Assembly: GCA_934511165.1 (NCBI GenBank)
Contig: CAKSWA010000032.1
Span: 1 to 25,332, forward strand
Direction: 5' to 3'
Length of the DNA: 25,332 bases
DNA from: an uncultured Oscillospiraceae bacterium
GTDB lineage: Bacteria; Bacillota; Clostridia; Oscillospirales; Oscillospiraceae
In this document: positions 20,012-25,332 of the stretch, piece after piece
How the letters are laid out: each line of letters opens with the position of its first letter
How positions within the stretch are numbered: the stretch's first letter is position 1
Program-made: the position numbers and the translations under genes
The notes under the pieces: generated by a model
Told to the model about the DNA's origin: nothing
Database searches by the model: none
Seen by the model: only the letters and a program-made list of their open reading frames with translations

Positions 20012-21107
20012 GATTTTTGTTATCAATCCCGGCTCCACCTCCACAAAGCTGGCACTCTTCGAGGACGAACACAAAATCCTGGAAACCAATGTGTTCCATG
20101 ATTCCTCGGTGCTGCTGCAATTCCCGACGGTAAACGCGCAGCTCCCGTACCGCAAAAAGCTCATCATGGACTTTTTGAGCGAGAACCATATCGACCTTTC
20201 GGATGTGGACGCCATCGTCGGCCGCGGCGGCAGCTGTTACCCGGTATCGAGCGGCGTATATGTCATTGACGATAAGCTTATCGAGGATACCGCCGCCGGA
20301 AAGGGCGGTATGGAGCATCCGTCCAATCTCGGTGTGCAGCTCGCGCGCGAGCTGCAAAAGGAGTTCGGCGGTGAAATCTTCATGGTCGATCCGCCGTGCG
20401 TGGACGAGCTGTGCGACATGGCGCGTATGACCGGCATTGCCGGTGTACCGCGCCACACCAACATGCATGCGCTCAATCTCCGCGGCGTTGCGATGCATCA
20501 TGCAAAGCACGTTCTCGGCAAAAAGTATGAGGACTGCAACCTCATCGTCTGCCACATTGACGGCGGCATTTCCGTATCGGCGCACCGGCACGGCCGCATC
20601 ATCGACTGCAACGATGCCGCCGGCGGCGACGGCCCCTATACGCCGACACGCATCGGCTCGGTCTCTGTGGCGGACATTCTCGAATACGTCCGTGATAAGG
20701 ATATCGACGAGGTCAAAAAGCTCTGCACCCGCACGGGCGGTTTCGTGAGCCACTTCGGTACCTCCAGTTCCGACGCCGTACATAAAATGGCGGAAGAGGG
20801 AAACAAAAAGGCCATCCGCGTCTGGGGCGGCATGAAATACCAGATCGTCAAGTACATCGGCGCCATGGCGACGGTGCTCGGCGGCAGGGTGGACGGCATC
20901 GTCCTCACCGGCGGTCTCCTCCGCTTTGAGGACGTTGCGCAGACCATCCGCGAGCATTGCGAATGGATCGCGCCGGTGACCACCTATCCCGGCGAGGTCG
21001 AGCACGAAGCGCTCGCCGCGGGCGCGCTGCGCGTCCTGCGCGGCGAGGAAGAGCCCAGGCACTACACCGGACGCCCCGTCTGGGACGGCTGGCACGACGA
21101 GGACTGA
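19998..21107 (+). CDS. buk: Butyrate kinase
   Basis: A 369-residue acetokinase-family enzyme that makes butyrate plus ATP from butyryl phosphate, the last step of one butyrate fermentation route; branched-chain acyl phosphates may also be used. Visible: INPGSTSTKLALFED (9-23), the family start block; GRGG in the next strand; HIDGGISVSAHRHGRIIDC; and GGLLRFEDVA near the end. Length is close to the usual 355-360 residues, with a short extra C-terminal tail. ATG 19998 is inside the end of the DUF4364 gene; the RBS is weak (GGAG 13 bases upstream), so coupling is likely. No phosphotransbutyrylase gene is next to it, which is unusual since ptb-buk are normally paired. Confidence 0.92.
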   Translation: MKKYKIFVINPGSTSTKLALFEDEHKILETNVFHDSSVLLQFPTVNAQLPYRKKLIMDFLSENHIDLSDVDAIVGRGGSCYPVSSGVYVIDDKLIEDTAAGKGGMEHPSNLGVQLARELQKEFGGEIFMVDPPCVDELCDMARMTGIAGVPRHTNMHALNLRGVAMHHAKHVLGKKYEDCNLIVCHIDGGISVSAHRHGRIIDCNDAAGGDGPYTPTRIGSVSVADILEYVRDKDIDEVKKLCTRTGGFVSHFGTSSSDAVHKMAEEGNKKAIRVWGGMKYQIVKYIGAMATVLGGRVDGIVLTGGLLRFEDVAQTIREHCEWIAPVTTYPGEVEHEALAAGALRVLRGEEEPRHYTGRPVWDGWHDED

Positions 21108-21126
21108 CTTATTTTTAAATGCATAA

Positions 21127-21159
21127 AAAATCGCCGGAGCTTTGAGCTCCGGCGATTTT
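21127..21159. terminator. Bidirectional terminator between buk and metQ
   Basis: Perfect 15-base stem AAAATCGCCGGAGCT/AGCTCCGGCGATTTT with a three-base loop, serving the convergent buk and metNIQ transcripts. Confidence 0.88.
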
Positions 21160-21183
21160 GCTATATTGGGGATTGGGGAAAAC

Positions 21184-22083
21184 TCAGAAGATCGCGACGA
21201 CAGCGCCGTTGTAGGTCTCGGCGATGTAGTTCTTCACGGTCTCGGACTGGAGAGCCTTGACGAGAGCGGCCGTCTTGGCGCTGTCCTTGTCGGCCTCGCG
21301 GACGGCGACGATGTTCGCGTAGGTCTGGGCGGCGTCGCCGGAGGCGTCCTCAATGGCGAGAGCGTCGGCAATCTTCAGACCGGCAGCCAGCGCGTAGTTG
21401 CCGTTGATAACGGCGAGCGTGCCGGCGTCGCTGTTGGCGAGCTGGGTCGGGACCATGTCGGCCTGCACGGGAACAACGTTGTAGCCCTTCGCGTCAACGA
21501 TATCGAGATGGCTGACGCCCTTTTCCGCGGAGGCATCCTCCGGCAGGGTGATAAGGCCTTCCTGAGCGAGGAGGAGCAGCGCGCGGGTCTCGTTGCTGTC
21601 GTCGGCAGGGATCAGAATGGTAGCGCCCTCGGCGACTTCGTCAAGAGAGGAAACGCCGTTGCCGAAGAGACCGAACGGCTCATAGTGGATGAGACCGGCG
21701 GAGACGAGGTGCGTGCCGTTGCTGGCATTAAAGCTGTTCAGATACGGGGTGTGCTGGAAGTAGTTGGCGTCGAGCTCGCCGTCCTCGAGAGCGGTGTTGG
21801 GCAGAACGTAATCATCGAAAACAACGATCTTGAGATCGTAGCCTTCCTCGGCGAGGAGGGGCTTGATCTGCTCAAGGATCTCGGCGTGCGGGGTAGAGGA
21901 AGCGCCGACGGTGATGGTCTCTTTCGCGGCGGGCTCTTCGGCAGGGGCTTCGGTCGGAGCTTCAGAAGCGGGAGCTTCGGTAGCGGCGGGGGCTTCCGTG
22001 GCGGACGGGATGGAGGCGGTACCGCAGGCGGCCAGCGCGAGCAGCAGCGCGAGAGCGAGGACGACAGAAAGAATCTTTTTCAT
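21184..22083 (-). CDS. metQ: Methionine ABC importer substrate-binding lipoprotein
   Basis: A 299-residue NlpA/MetQ-family lipoprotein that binds D- or L-methionine outside the membrane. Signal peptide MKKILSVVLALALLLALAAC with lipobox C20, a Pro/Thr/Ala/Glu linker to about residue 53, then the ITVGASSTPHAEILEQIKPLL, LDANYFQHTPYL and NGNYALAAGL blocks typical of MetQ. ATG 22083 follows AAGGAG by ten bases. Third gene of the metN-metI-metQ operon, 51 bases after metI, with the shared terminator after it. Methionine is the family's usual ligand and is strongly supported here by the Met-rich leader. Confidence 0.93.
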   Translation of the reverse strand: MKKILSVVLALALLLALAACGTASIPSATEAPAATEAPASEAPTEAPAEEPAAKETITVGASSTPHAEILEQIKPLLAEEGYDLKIVVFDDYVLPNTALEDGELDANYFQHTPYLNSFNASNGTHLVSAGLIHYEPFGLFGNGVSSLDEVAEGATILIPADDSNETRALLLLAQEGLITLPEDASAEKGVSHLDIVDAKGYNVVPVQADMVPTQLANSDAGTLAVINGNYALAAGLKIADALAIEDASGDAAQTYANIVAVREADKDSAKTAALVKALQSETVKNYIAETYNGAVVAIF

Positions 22084-22134
22084 TTTGATATTTCTCCTTT
22101 TCTTTGGATTCGGTGGGTGAAACTTTTTATATCA

Positions 22135-22815
22135 TCAGGCGGAGGTGCGTTTGTCCGTCTTGCGGACAATGTACATTCCGACTTCCTGAATGACCTGAAC
22201 AATGATGATGCACAGCAGCGCGGCGAACCAGATGATATCCTGATTGAAGCGCTGGTGGCCGTAGACGATGGCGATCTGGCCGAGGCCGGTGCCACCGATC
22301 GTGGCGGCCATGGCGGAATAGCCGAGCACCGTGACCATCGAGATGACAGCGCCGGTGATGAGCGAGGGCTTCGCTTCCGGGACGAGCACCTTGGTGATGA
22401 TCTGGAACCGGGGGGTGCCCATCGCTTCGGCGGCTTCGATCACGCCCTTGTCGACCTCCTTGATGGAGGATTCAACCATGCGCGCCACGTACGGCGCAGC
22501 GGCAATCACGAGCGTTACGATGACGGCTTTGTTGCCGAGCGACGTGCCGACAATAAACTTTGCCACCGGCAGCATCGCCACCATGAGAATGATGAACGGC
22601 ACGCTTCGGAAAGCGTTGATGAGGATGCTGAGAATTTTATTGAGCACCGGCATCGGATGGATGCCATCCTTATCGCTCACGCAGAGGAGCAGACCCAGCG
22701 GCAGGCCGAGAACATAGGCAAACACCGTTGAGATTACCGTAAGATAAATCGTCTGCCATACGCCGAGCAGAAACAGATTCTGCTGCCAGAGCTTTACAAA
22801 CATATCGGAAAACAT
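22135..22815 (-). CDS. metI: Methionine ABC importer permease
   Basis: A 226-residue MetI-family permease with five or so membrane helices and the EAA loop GVIEAAEAMGTPRFQIITKVLVPEA (split here for reading: residues about 130-155), which contacts MetN. The motif TVLGYSAMAATIGGTGLGQIA is characteristic of MetI. The frame extends to 22833 through the RBS, but ATG 22815 follows AGGAGG by nine bases and starts four bases after the metN stop codon (22820-22822), so the genes are tightly coupled. Confidence 0.93.
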   Translation of the reverse strand: MFSDMFVKLWQQNLFLLGVWQTIYLTVISTVFAYVLGLPLGLLLCVSDKDGIHPMPVLNKILSILINAFRSVPFIILMVAMLPVAKFIVGTSLGNKAVIVTLVIAAAPYVARMVESSIKEVDKGVIEAAEAMGTPRFQIITKVLVPEAKPSLITGAVISMVTVLGYSAMAATIGGTGLGQIAIVYGHQRFNQDIIWFAALLCIIIVQVIQEVGMYIVRKTDKRTSA

Positions 22816-22819
22816 CCCA

Positions 22820-23809
22820 TCACACCTCCTCAAAGGAGACGCCGTCCTGCTTCAGCCACGCGCGGGCGCGCTCGGCGCTTGCTTCGTCGGCGGGAAGCTC
22901 CAGGATCGTCTGCCCATAAATTTTGCCGTCGATCTCGCGGATGTCCGCGGATACGATGTTGACAGGGGTCTGGCACTCCATAATGAGGCTTGCCACAACG
23001 GGGTGCCGCGTCGTTTCGCCGTTGAAGGCGAGGCGGATTCGTTTTCCGCCGGGGGTGAATACCGGGGCGATGCTGACGCCGGGGAGGATCAGCTCGCGGG
23101 CGATTTTGGACTGCGGGTTGGTAAACACCTGGCTCACCGCGCCGAGCTCGGCGATCTGGCCGTGGTCGATGACCGCGACGCGATCACAGATCTGATTGAT
23201 GACGCGCATCTCGTGTGTGATGACGATTACCGTGACGCCCATCGTGCGGTTGATCTCTTTCAAAAGAGAGAGGATCGACTGCGTGGTTGTGGGGTCAAGC
23301 GCGCTTGTTGCTTCGTCGCAGAGAAGGTAGCGGGGCTTCGTTGCCAGCGCGCGGGCAATCGCCACGCGCTGCTTCTGTCCGCCGGAGAGCTGCGAGGGAT
23401 ACGCCTTGGCGCGGTCAGCAAGGCCGACAACGGAGAGAAGCTCCATCGCGCGTTCCACCGACTCTTTCTTCTTCCATCCGGCGATCTCCAGCGGGTAGCA
23501 CACATTCTGAAGAACAGTGCGCTGCGCGAGAAGGTTGAAGCCCTGGAAGATCATCCCAATCGAACGGCGGATAAGCAGCAGCTCCTTTTGGGGGAGCTTC
23601 GTGAGATCCTTGCCGTCTACGATCACGGAGCCTGAGGTCGGACGCTCCAGCAGGTTGATGCACCGCACCAGCGTGGATTTGCCCGCGCCGGAAAGGCCGA
23701 TGATGCCGAATATTTCGCCGTCCTCAATCGTGAGGGAAATGTCATGCACGGCGTGGATCTGTCCCTCGCCTTCGCCGAAGTCCTTGGTCACGTTCTGAAG
23801 CTGGATCAA
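22820..23809 (-). CDS. metN: Methionine ABC importer ATPase
   Basis: A 329-residue MetN. Walker A GLSGAGKS (38-45), Q-loop FQGFN (88-92), signature LSGGQKQR (141-148), Walker B LLCDEATSALD (162-172), and a C-terminal NIL domain (about 245-329), which in MetN proteins binds methionine and gives feedback inhibition. The start is TTG at 23809 (ILQLQNV-type beginning, read M-I-Q-L-Q), with AGGAGG eight bases upstream; no ATG fits. A TTG start lowers initiation. First gene of the operon, placed about 20 bases after tandem terminators of the leader. Confidence 0.93.
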   Translation of the reverse strand: MIQLQNVTKDFGEGEGQIHAVHDISLTIEDGEIFGIIGLSGAGKSTLVRCINLLERPTSGSVIVDGKDLTKLPQKELLLIRRSIGMIFQGFNLLAQRTVLQNVCYPLEIAGWKKKESVERAMELLSVVGLADRAKAYPSQLSGGQKQRVAIARALATKPRYLLCDEATSALDPTTTQSILSLLKEINRTMGVTVIVITHEMRVINQICDRVAVIDHGQIAELGAVSQVFTNPQSKIARELILPGVSIAPVFTPGGKRIRLAFNGETTRHPVVASLIMECQTPVNIVSADIREIDGKIYGQTILELPADEASAERARAWLKQDGVSFEEV

Positions 23810-23830
23810 AAGCGAACCCTCCTAACAAAC

Positions 23831-23861
23831 AAAAAAGCAGGCTGCCATTTTGGCATCCCGC
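23831..23861 (-). terminator. Second leader terminator ahead of metN
   Basis: Stem GCGGGATGCCA/TGGCAGCCTGC (one G-T pair, one mismatch) with a short A-rich loop, followed on the minus strand by TTTTTTGTTTG. A strong intrinsic terminator, 22 bases before the metN start, so metNIQ expression needs it to be bypassed. Its loop and 3' arm (23842-23852) can alternatively pair with 23866-23876. Confidence 0.85.
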
Positions 23862-23865
23862 TTCA

Positions 23866-23899
23866 CAAAACCGCAGTTCCGGTTTTCCCGGACTGCGCC
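23866..23899 (-). terminator. First leader hairpin (attenuator 3:4) ahead of metN
   Basis: Stem GGCGCAGTCCGG/CCGGAACTGCGG (CGCAG/CTGCG and CCGG/CCGG, one bulge) with a short A-rich loop, then GGTTTTGTG. Its 5' arm begins five bases after the leader-peptide stop codon and can instead pair with the hairpin inside the leader ORF at 23941-23947. It ends in TTTT, so it may itself terminate weakly. Confidence 0.75.
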
Positions 23900-23902
23900 T
23901 TT

Positions 23903-24016
23903 TTATCCCTGAAAAGCAGTCAGCAAATGGCCATCGGAACGCGCAGCAAAGCTGCGCATGCACATCATCATGTTCATGCACATCTCGGTCATCATGCTGG
24001 CGAACGTACGGCGCAT
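23903..24016 (-). CDS. Methionine-rich leader peptide of metNIQ
   Basis: A 37-residue ORF in the metN leader. It starts at ATG 24016 with AAGGAG exactly eight bases upstream (24025-24030) and ends with TAA at 23903-23905. After MRRTFAS it reads MMTEMCMNMMMCM (residues 8-20), eight Met in thirteen, then RSFAARS and a plain tail. Too short and biased for an ordinary protein; the run of Met codons would stall ribosomes when Met-tRNA is scarce, and the last Met codon runs into the attenuator hairpin at 23941-23957. This is the classical form of an amino-acid leader peptide (as TrpL, HisL). Codon-by-codon translation was checked. No homologue is known to me. Confidence 0.88.
   Translation of the reverse strand: MRRTFASMMTEMCMNMMMCMRSFAARSDGHLLTAFQG
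23941..23957 (-). promoter_or_regulatory. Attenuator hairpin 1:2 inside the leader ORF
   Basis: Perfect GCGCAGC/GCTGCGC stem with three-base loop, starting on the last base of the final Met codon. A ribosome stalled on the Met codons would cover arm 1 (23951-23957) and free arm 2 (23941-23947), whose CTGCGC is complementary to GCGCAG (23893-23898) of the next hairpin. Confidence 0.75.
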
Positions 24017-24053
24017 CGGCTGAGCTCCTTCCCTCGGTAATCAAGCTGTCTGC

Positions 24054-24082
24054 ATTATATCCCTATGGTTTTGGTCTGTCAA
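24054..24082 (-). promoter_or_regulatory. Promoter of the metNIQ operon (TTGACA-N17-TATAAT)
   Basis: Perfect TTGACA (24077-24082) and TATAAT (24054-24059), 17 bases apart, on the minus strand. Transcription would begin near 24047, giving a leader of about 238 bases to the metN start. With such a strong promoter, control is expected to lie in the leader. Confidence 0.88.
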
Positions 24083-24114
24083 CATACTTTAGCAATGGAA
24101 AGACAGAATCGGCG

Positions 24115-24155
24115 AAAAAACACAAAACCCTCTCCCGTTCGGGAAGAGGGTTTGT
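24115..24155 (-). terminator. Terminator of the obg gene
   Basis: Stem ACAAACCCTCTTCCC/GGGAGAGGGTTTTGT (one G-T-free mismatch region) with a four-base loop, followed on the minus strand by GTTTTTT, ten bases after the Obg stop codon. It separates obg from the metNIQ promoter. Confidence 0.85.
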
Positions 24156-24165
24156 GAATAATCAT

Positions 24166-25332
24166 TCAGGATTTGTACTCAAAGGTCATGCCGCAGATGG
24201 AAATGGTGTCGCCGTCGTGAATCCCGAGCGCTTCCATGCGCTCGTAGATCCCGGCGTCGCGCAGCGACTTGTCAAAATACATCCGGCTTTCATAGTCGGT
24301 GAAGTTGACAGTCGAAACAAGGCGATCCATCCATGGGCCGGAGACATACCAGACGCCGTCGTCCTCTTCGATTTCCACATCCTCTGGCGAGCCGAGATCG
24401 GGCGCGGGCGGGACATAGTCTGGCTCGTATACCGAGATCGGCGGGAGCGTGGAGAGCATGGCAGCGGCGCGCTGCATGAGCTCCTTCGTTCCGGCGGTCG
24501 TGGCGGCAGAGAGCTCGAAAAACTCATAGCCCTGCTCTTCCACGTGCTTTTTCAGCCGCTCGATCGGTTCGCGGTCGTCGCCGAGCAGGTCGCACTTGTT
24601 CGCTGCGACGATCTGCGGGCGCGAGGCGAGCGTGGGGGAGTAGTCCGCAAGCTCGCGGTTGATGGTTTCAAAATCCTCGATGGGGTCGCGTCCCTCGCTT
24701 CCGGCAACGTCTACCACGTGAATGAGCAGACGGCAGCGGTCGATGTGGCGGAGAAAATCGTGGCCAAGTCCCGCGCCCTCGCTTGCACCCTCAATAATAC
24801 CGGGGATATCCGCCAGCACGAAGGAAGCGCCCTCGGCAACATAGACAACGCCGAGATTGGGGGAGAGCGTCGTAAAGTGATAGTCCGCGATTTTCGGCCG
24901 CGCGCGGGAAACACTTGCGAGCAGCGTGGATTTGCCGACGTTCGGGAAGCCGACGAGACCGACATCCGCGAGCAGTTTGAGCTCCAGAATGAGCTCATGG
25001 CTCTCACCGGGCATGCCGGGCTTGGCAAAGCGCGGCACCTGCCGCGTCGGCGTGGCAAAATGCTGGTTGCCCCAGCCGCCGCGCCCGCCCTTTGCGGCAA
25101 CGAACGGCTCGCCCGTGGACATGTCGGCCATGATGCCGCCGGTAGCTTTGTCGCGCACGAGCGTGCCGCGCGGCACGCGGATCGTGACGTTCTCGCCGTC
25201 CTTGCCGGAGCAGCGCTTGTTGAGACCGTTTTCTCCGTTGGCCGCGGTAAATTTACGCTTATAGCGGAAATCCATCAGCGTGGACATATGATCGTCCACA
25301 ACGAGGATCACATCGCCGCCGCGTCCGCCGTC
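24166..25332 (-). CDS. obg: Obg GTPase, partial (5' end outside window)
   Basis: The 3' 388 codons of an Obg/CgtA GTPase, essential in most bacteria and linked to 50S ribosome assembly and stringent response. The visible part begins in the glycine-rich Obg fold (DGGRGGD at the window edge; RGGWGNQHFATPTR), then the GTPase domain (G1 GFPNVGKST, G3 DIPG, G4 NKCD) and a C-terminal OCT domain (VWYVSGPWMDRL, ERMEALGIHDGD). About 30-40 N-terminal residues lie beyond the edge. A GTG at 25311 is an internal valine codon, not a start. It ends at a terminator before the metNIQ promoter. Confidence 0.95.
   Translation of the reverse strand, partial: DGGRGGDVILVVDDHMSTLMDFRYKRKFTAANGENGLNKRCSGKDGENVTIRVPRGTLVRDKATGGIMADMSTGEPFVAAKGGRGGWGNQHFATPTRQVPRFAKPGMPGESHELILELKLLADVGLVGFPNVGKSTLLASVSRARPKIADYHFTTLSPNLGVVYVAEGASFVLADIPGIIEGASEGAGLGHDFLRHIDRCRLLIHVVDVAGSEGRDPIEDFETINRELADYSPTLASRPQIVAANKCDLLGDDREPIERLKKHVEEQGYEFFELSAATTAGTKELMQRAAAMLSTLPPISVYEPDYVPPAPDLGSPEDVEIEEDDGVWYVSGPWMDRLVSTVNFTDYESRMYFDKSLRDAGIYERMEALGIHDGDTISICGMTFEYKS

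Noticed and set aside
22816..22833. Upstream TTG start for metI
   Set aside because: That codon lies in the RBS and the end of metN; ATG 22815 has correct AGGAGG spacing.
23810..24082. SAM riboswitch or Met T-box in the metN leader
   Set aside because: The usual location for either, but I found neither the conserved SAM-I core (GGGAACC-type junction elements and kink-turn) nor a T-box TGGNACCGCG sequence on the minus strand. The leader is instead filled by the Met-rich ORF and hairpins.
1..25332. CRISPR arrays, IS elements, rRNA or complete tRNA genes
   Set aside because: No regularly spaced direct repeats, transposase or integrase-like protein, or complete tRNA or rRNA sequence was found by eye.

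Overview
The window looks like a moderately GC-rich, low-GC-background Firmicutes chromosome of the Clostridia/Oscillospirales type. Reasons: AGGAGG-type ribosome binding sites throughout, consensus TTGACA/TATAAT promoters, lipoproteins with LAAC lipoboxes and Thr/Pro/Ala/Glu linkers, butyrate kinase, an N-terminally TetM-like GTPase fused to a YacP/NYN domain, DUF4364 and a clostridial cysteine-containing family that I associate with spores. Species cannot be named from this alone.

Region by region. (1) 1-1351 is an AT-rich foreign segment, probably the right end of an integrated element: a partial gene, tandem terminators and an FRG-domain gene. It ends exactly at an isolated CACTCCGACCA, the 3' acceptor end of a tRNA-Pro without the rest of the tRNA, followed by a terminator. 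(2) 1540-3763 is a two-gene unit read leftward, an L-2-hydroxyacid (hydroxyisocaproate-type) dehydrogenase and a branched-chain aminotransferase, behind a structured leader with a terminator and a possible small ORF. (3) 3882-7754 holds single genes: a prolyl-tRNA editing protein, a DUF1275 membrane protein, a DUF11 repeat protein, a metallo-beta-lactamase-fold lipoprotein, and a short LuxR-type regulator that seems frameshifted at its start. (4) 7823-12037 is a three-gene iron/polyamine-type ABC importer (binding protein, fused double permease, ATPase). (5) 12146-18562 is a rightward five-gene unit: translation GTPase-NYN fusion, polysaccharide deacetylase, TRIC-type channel, YqeC, iron-dependent alcohol dehydrogenase. 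(6) 18576-21107: a cysteine-containing clostridial protein, then divergently DUF4364 and butyrate kinase with overlapping ends. (7) 21184-24082: the methionine importer metN-metI-metQ read leftward. (8) 24166-25332: the 3' part of the Obg GTPase gene.

The most striking feature is the leader of metNIQ (23831-24082). From a perfect promoter it encodes a 37-residue peptide, with its own strong RBS, that has eight methionines in thirteen residues. The last Met codon runs directly into a hairpin whose 3' arm can instead pair with the 5' arm of a downstream hairpin, and that one's released 3' arm can pair into a second terminator. This is the layout of ribosome-mediated (trp/his-type) attenuation, here sensing methionine supply, in a position where Firmicutes usually carry a SAM riboswitch or Met T-box. 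The ldh-ilvE leader may be a second attenuator of a different kind.

All domain and family calls are by eye from translated sequence; RNA pairings were drawn by hand and not folded computationally.
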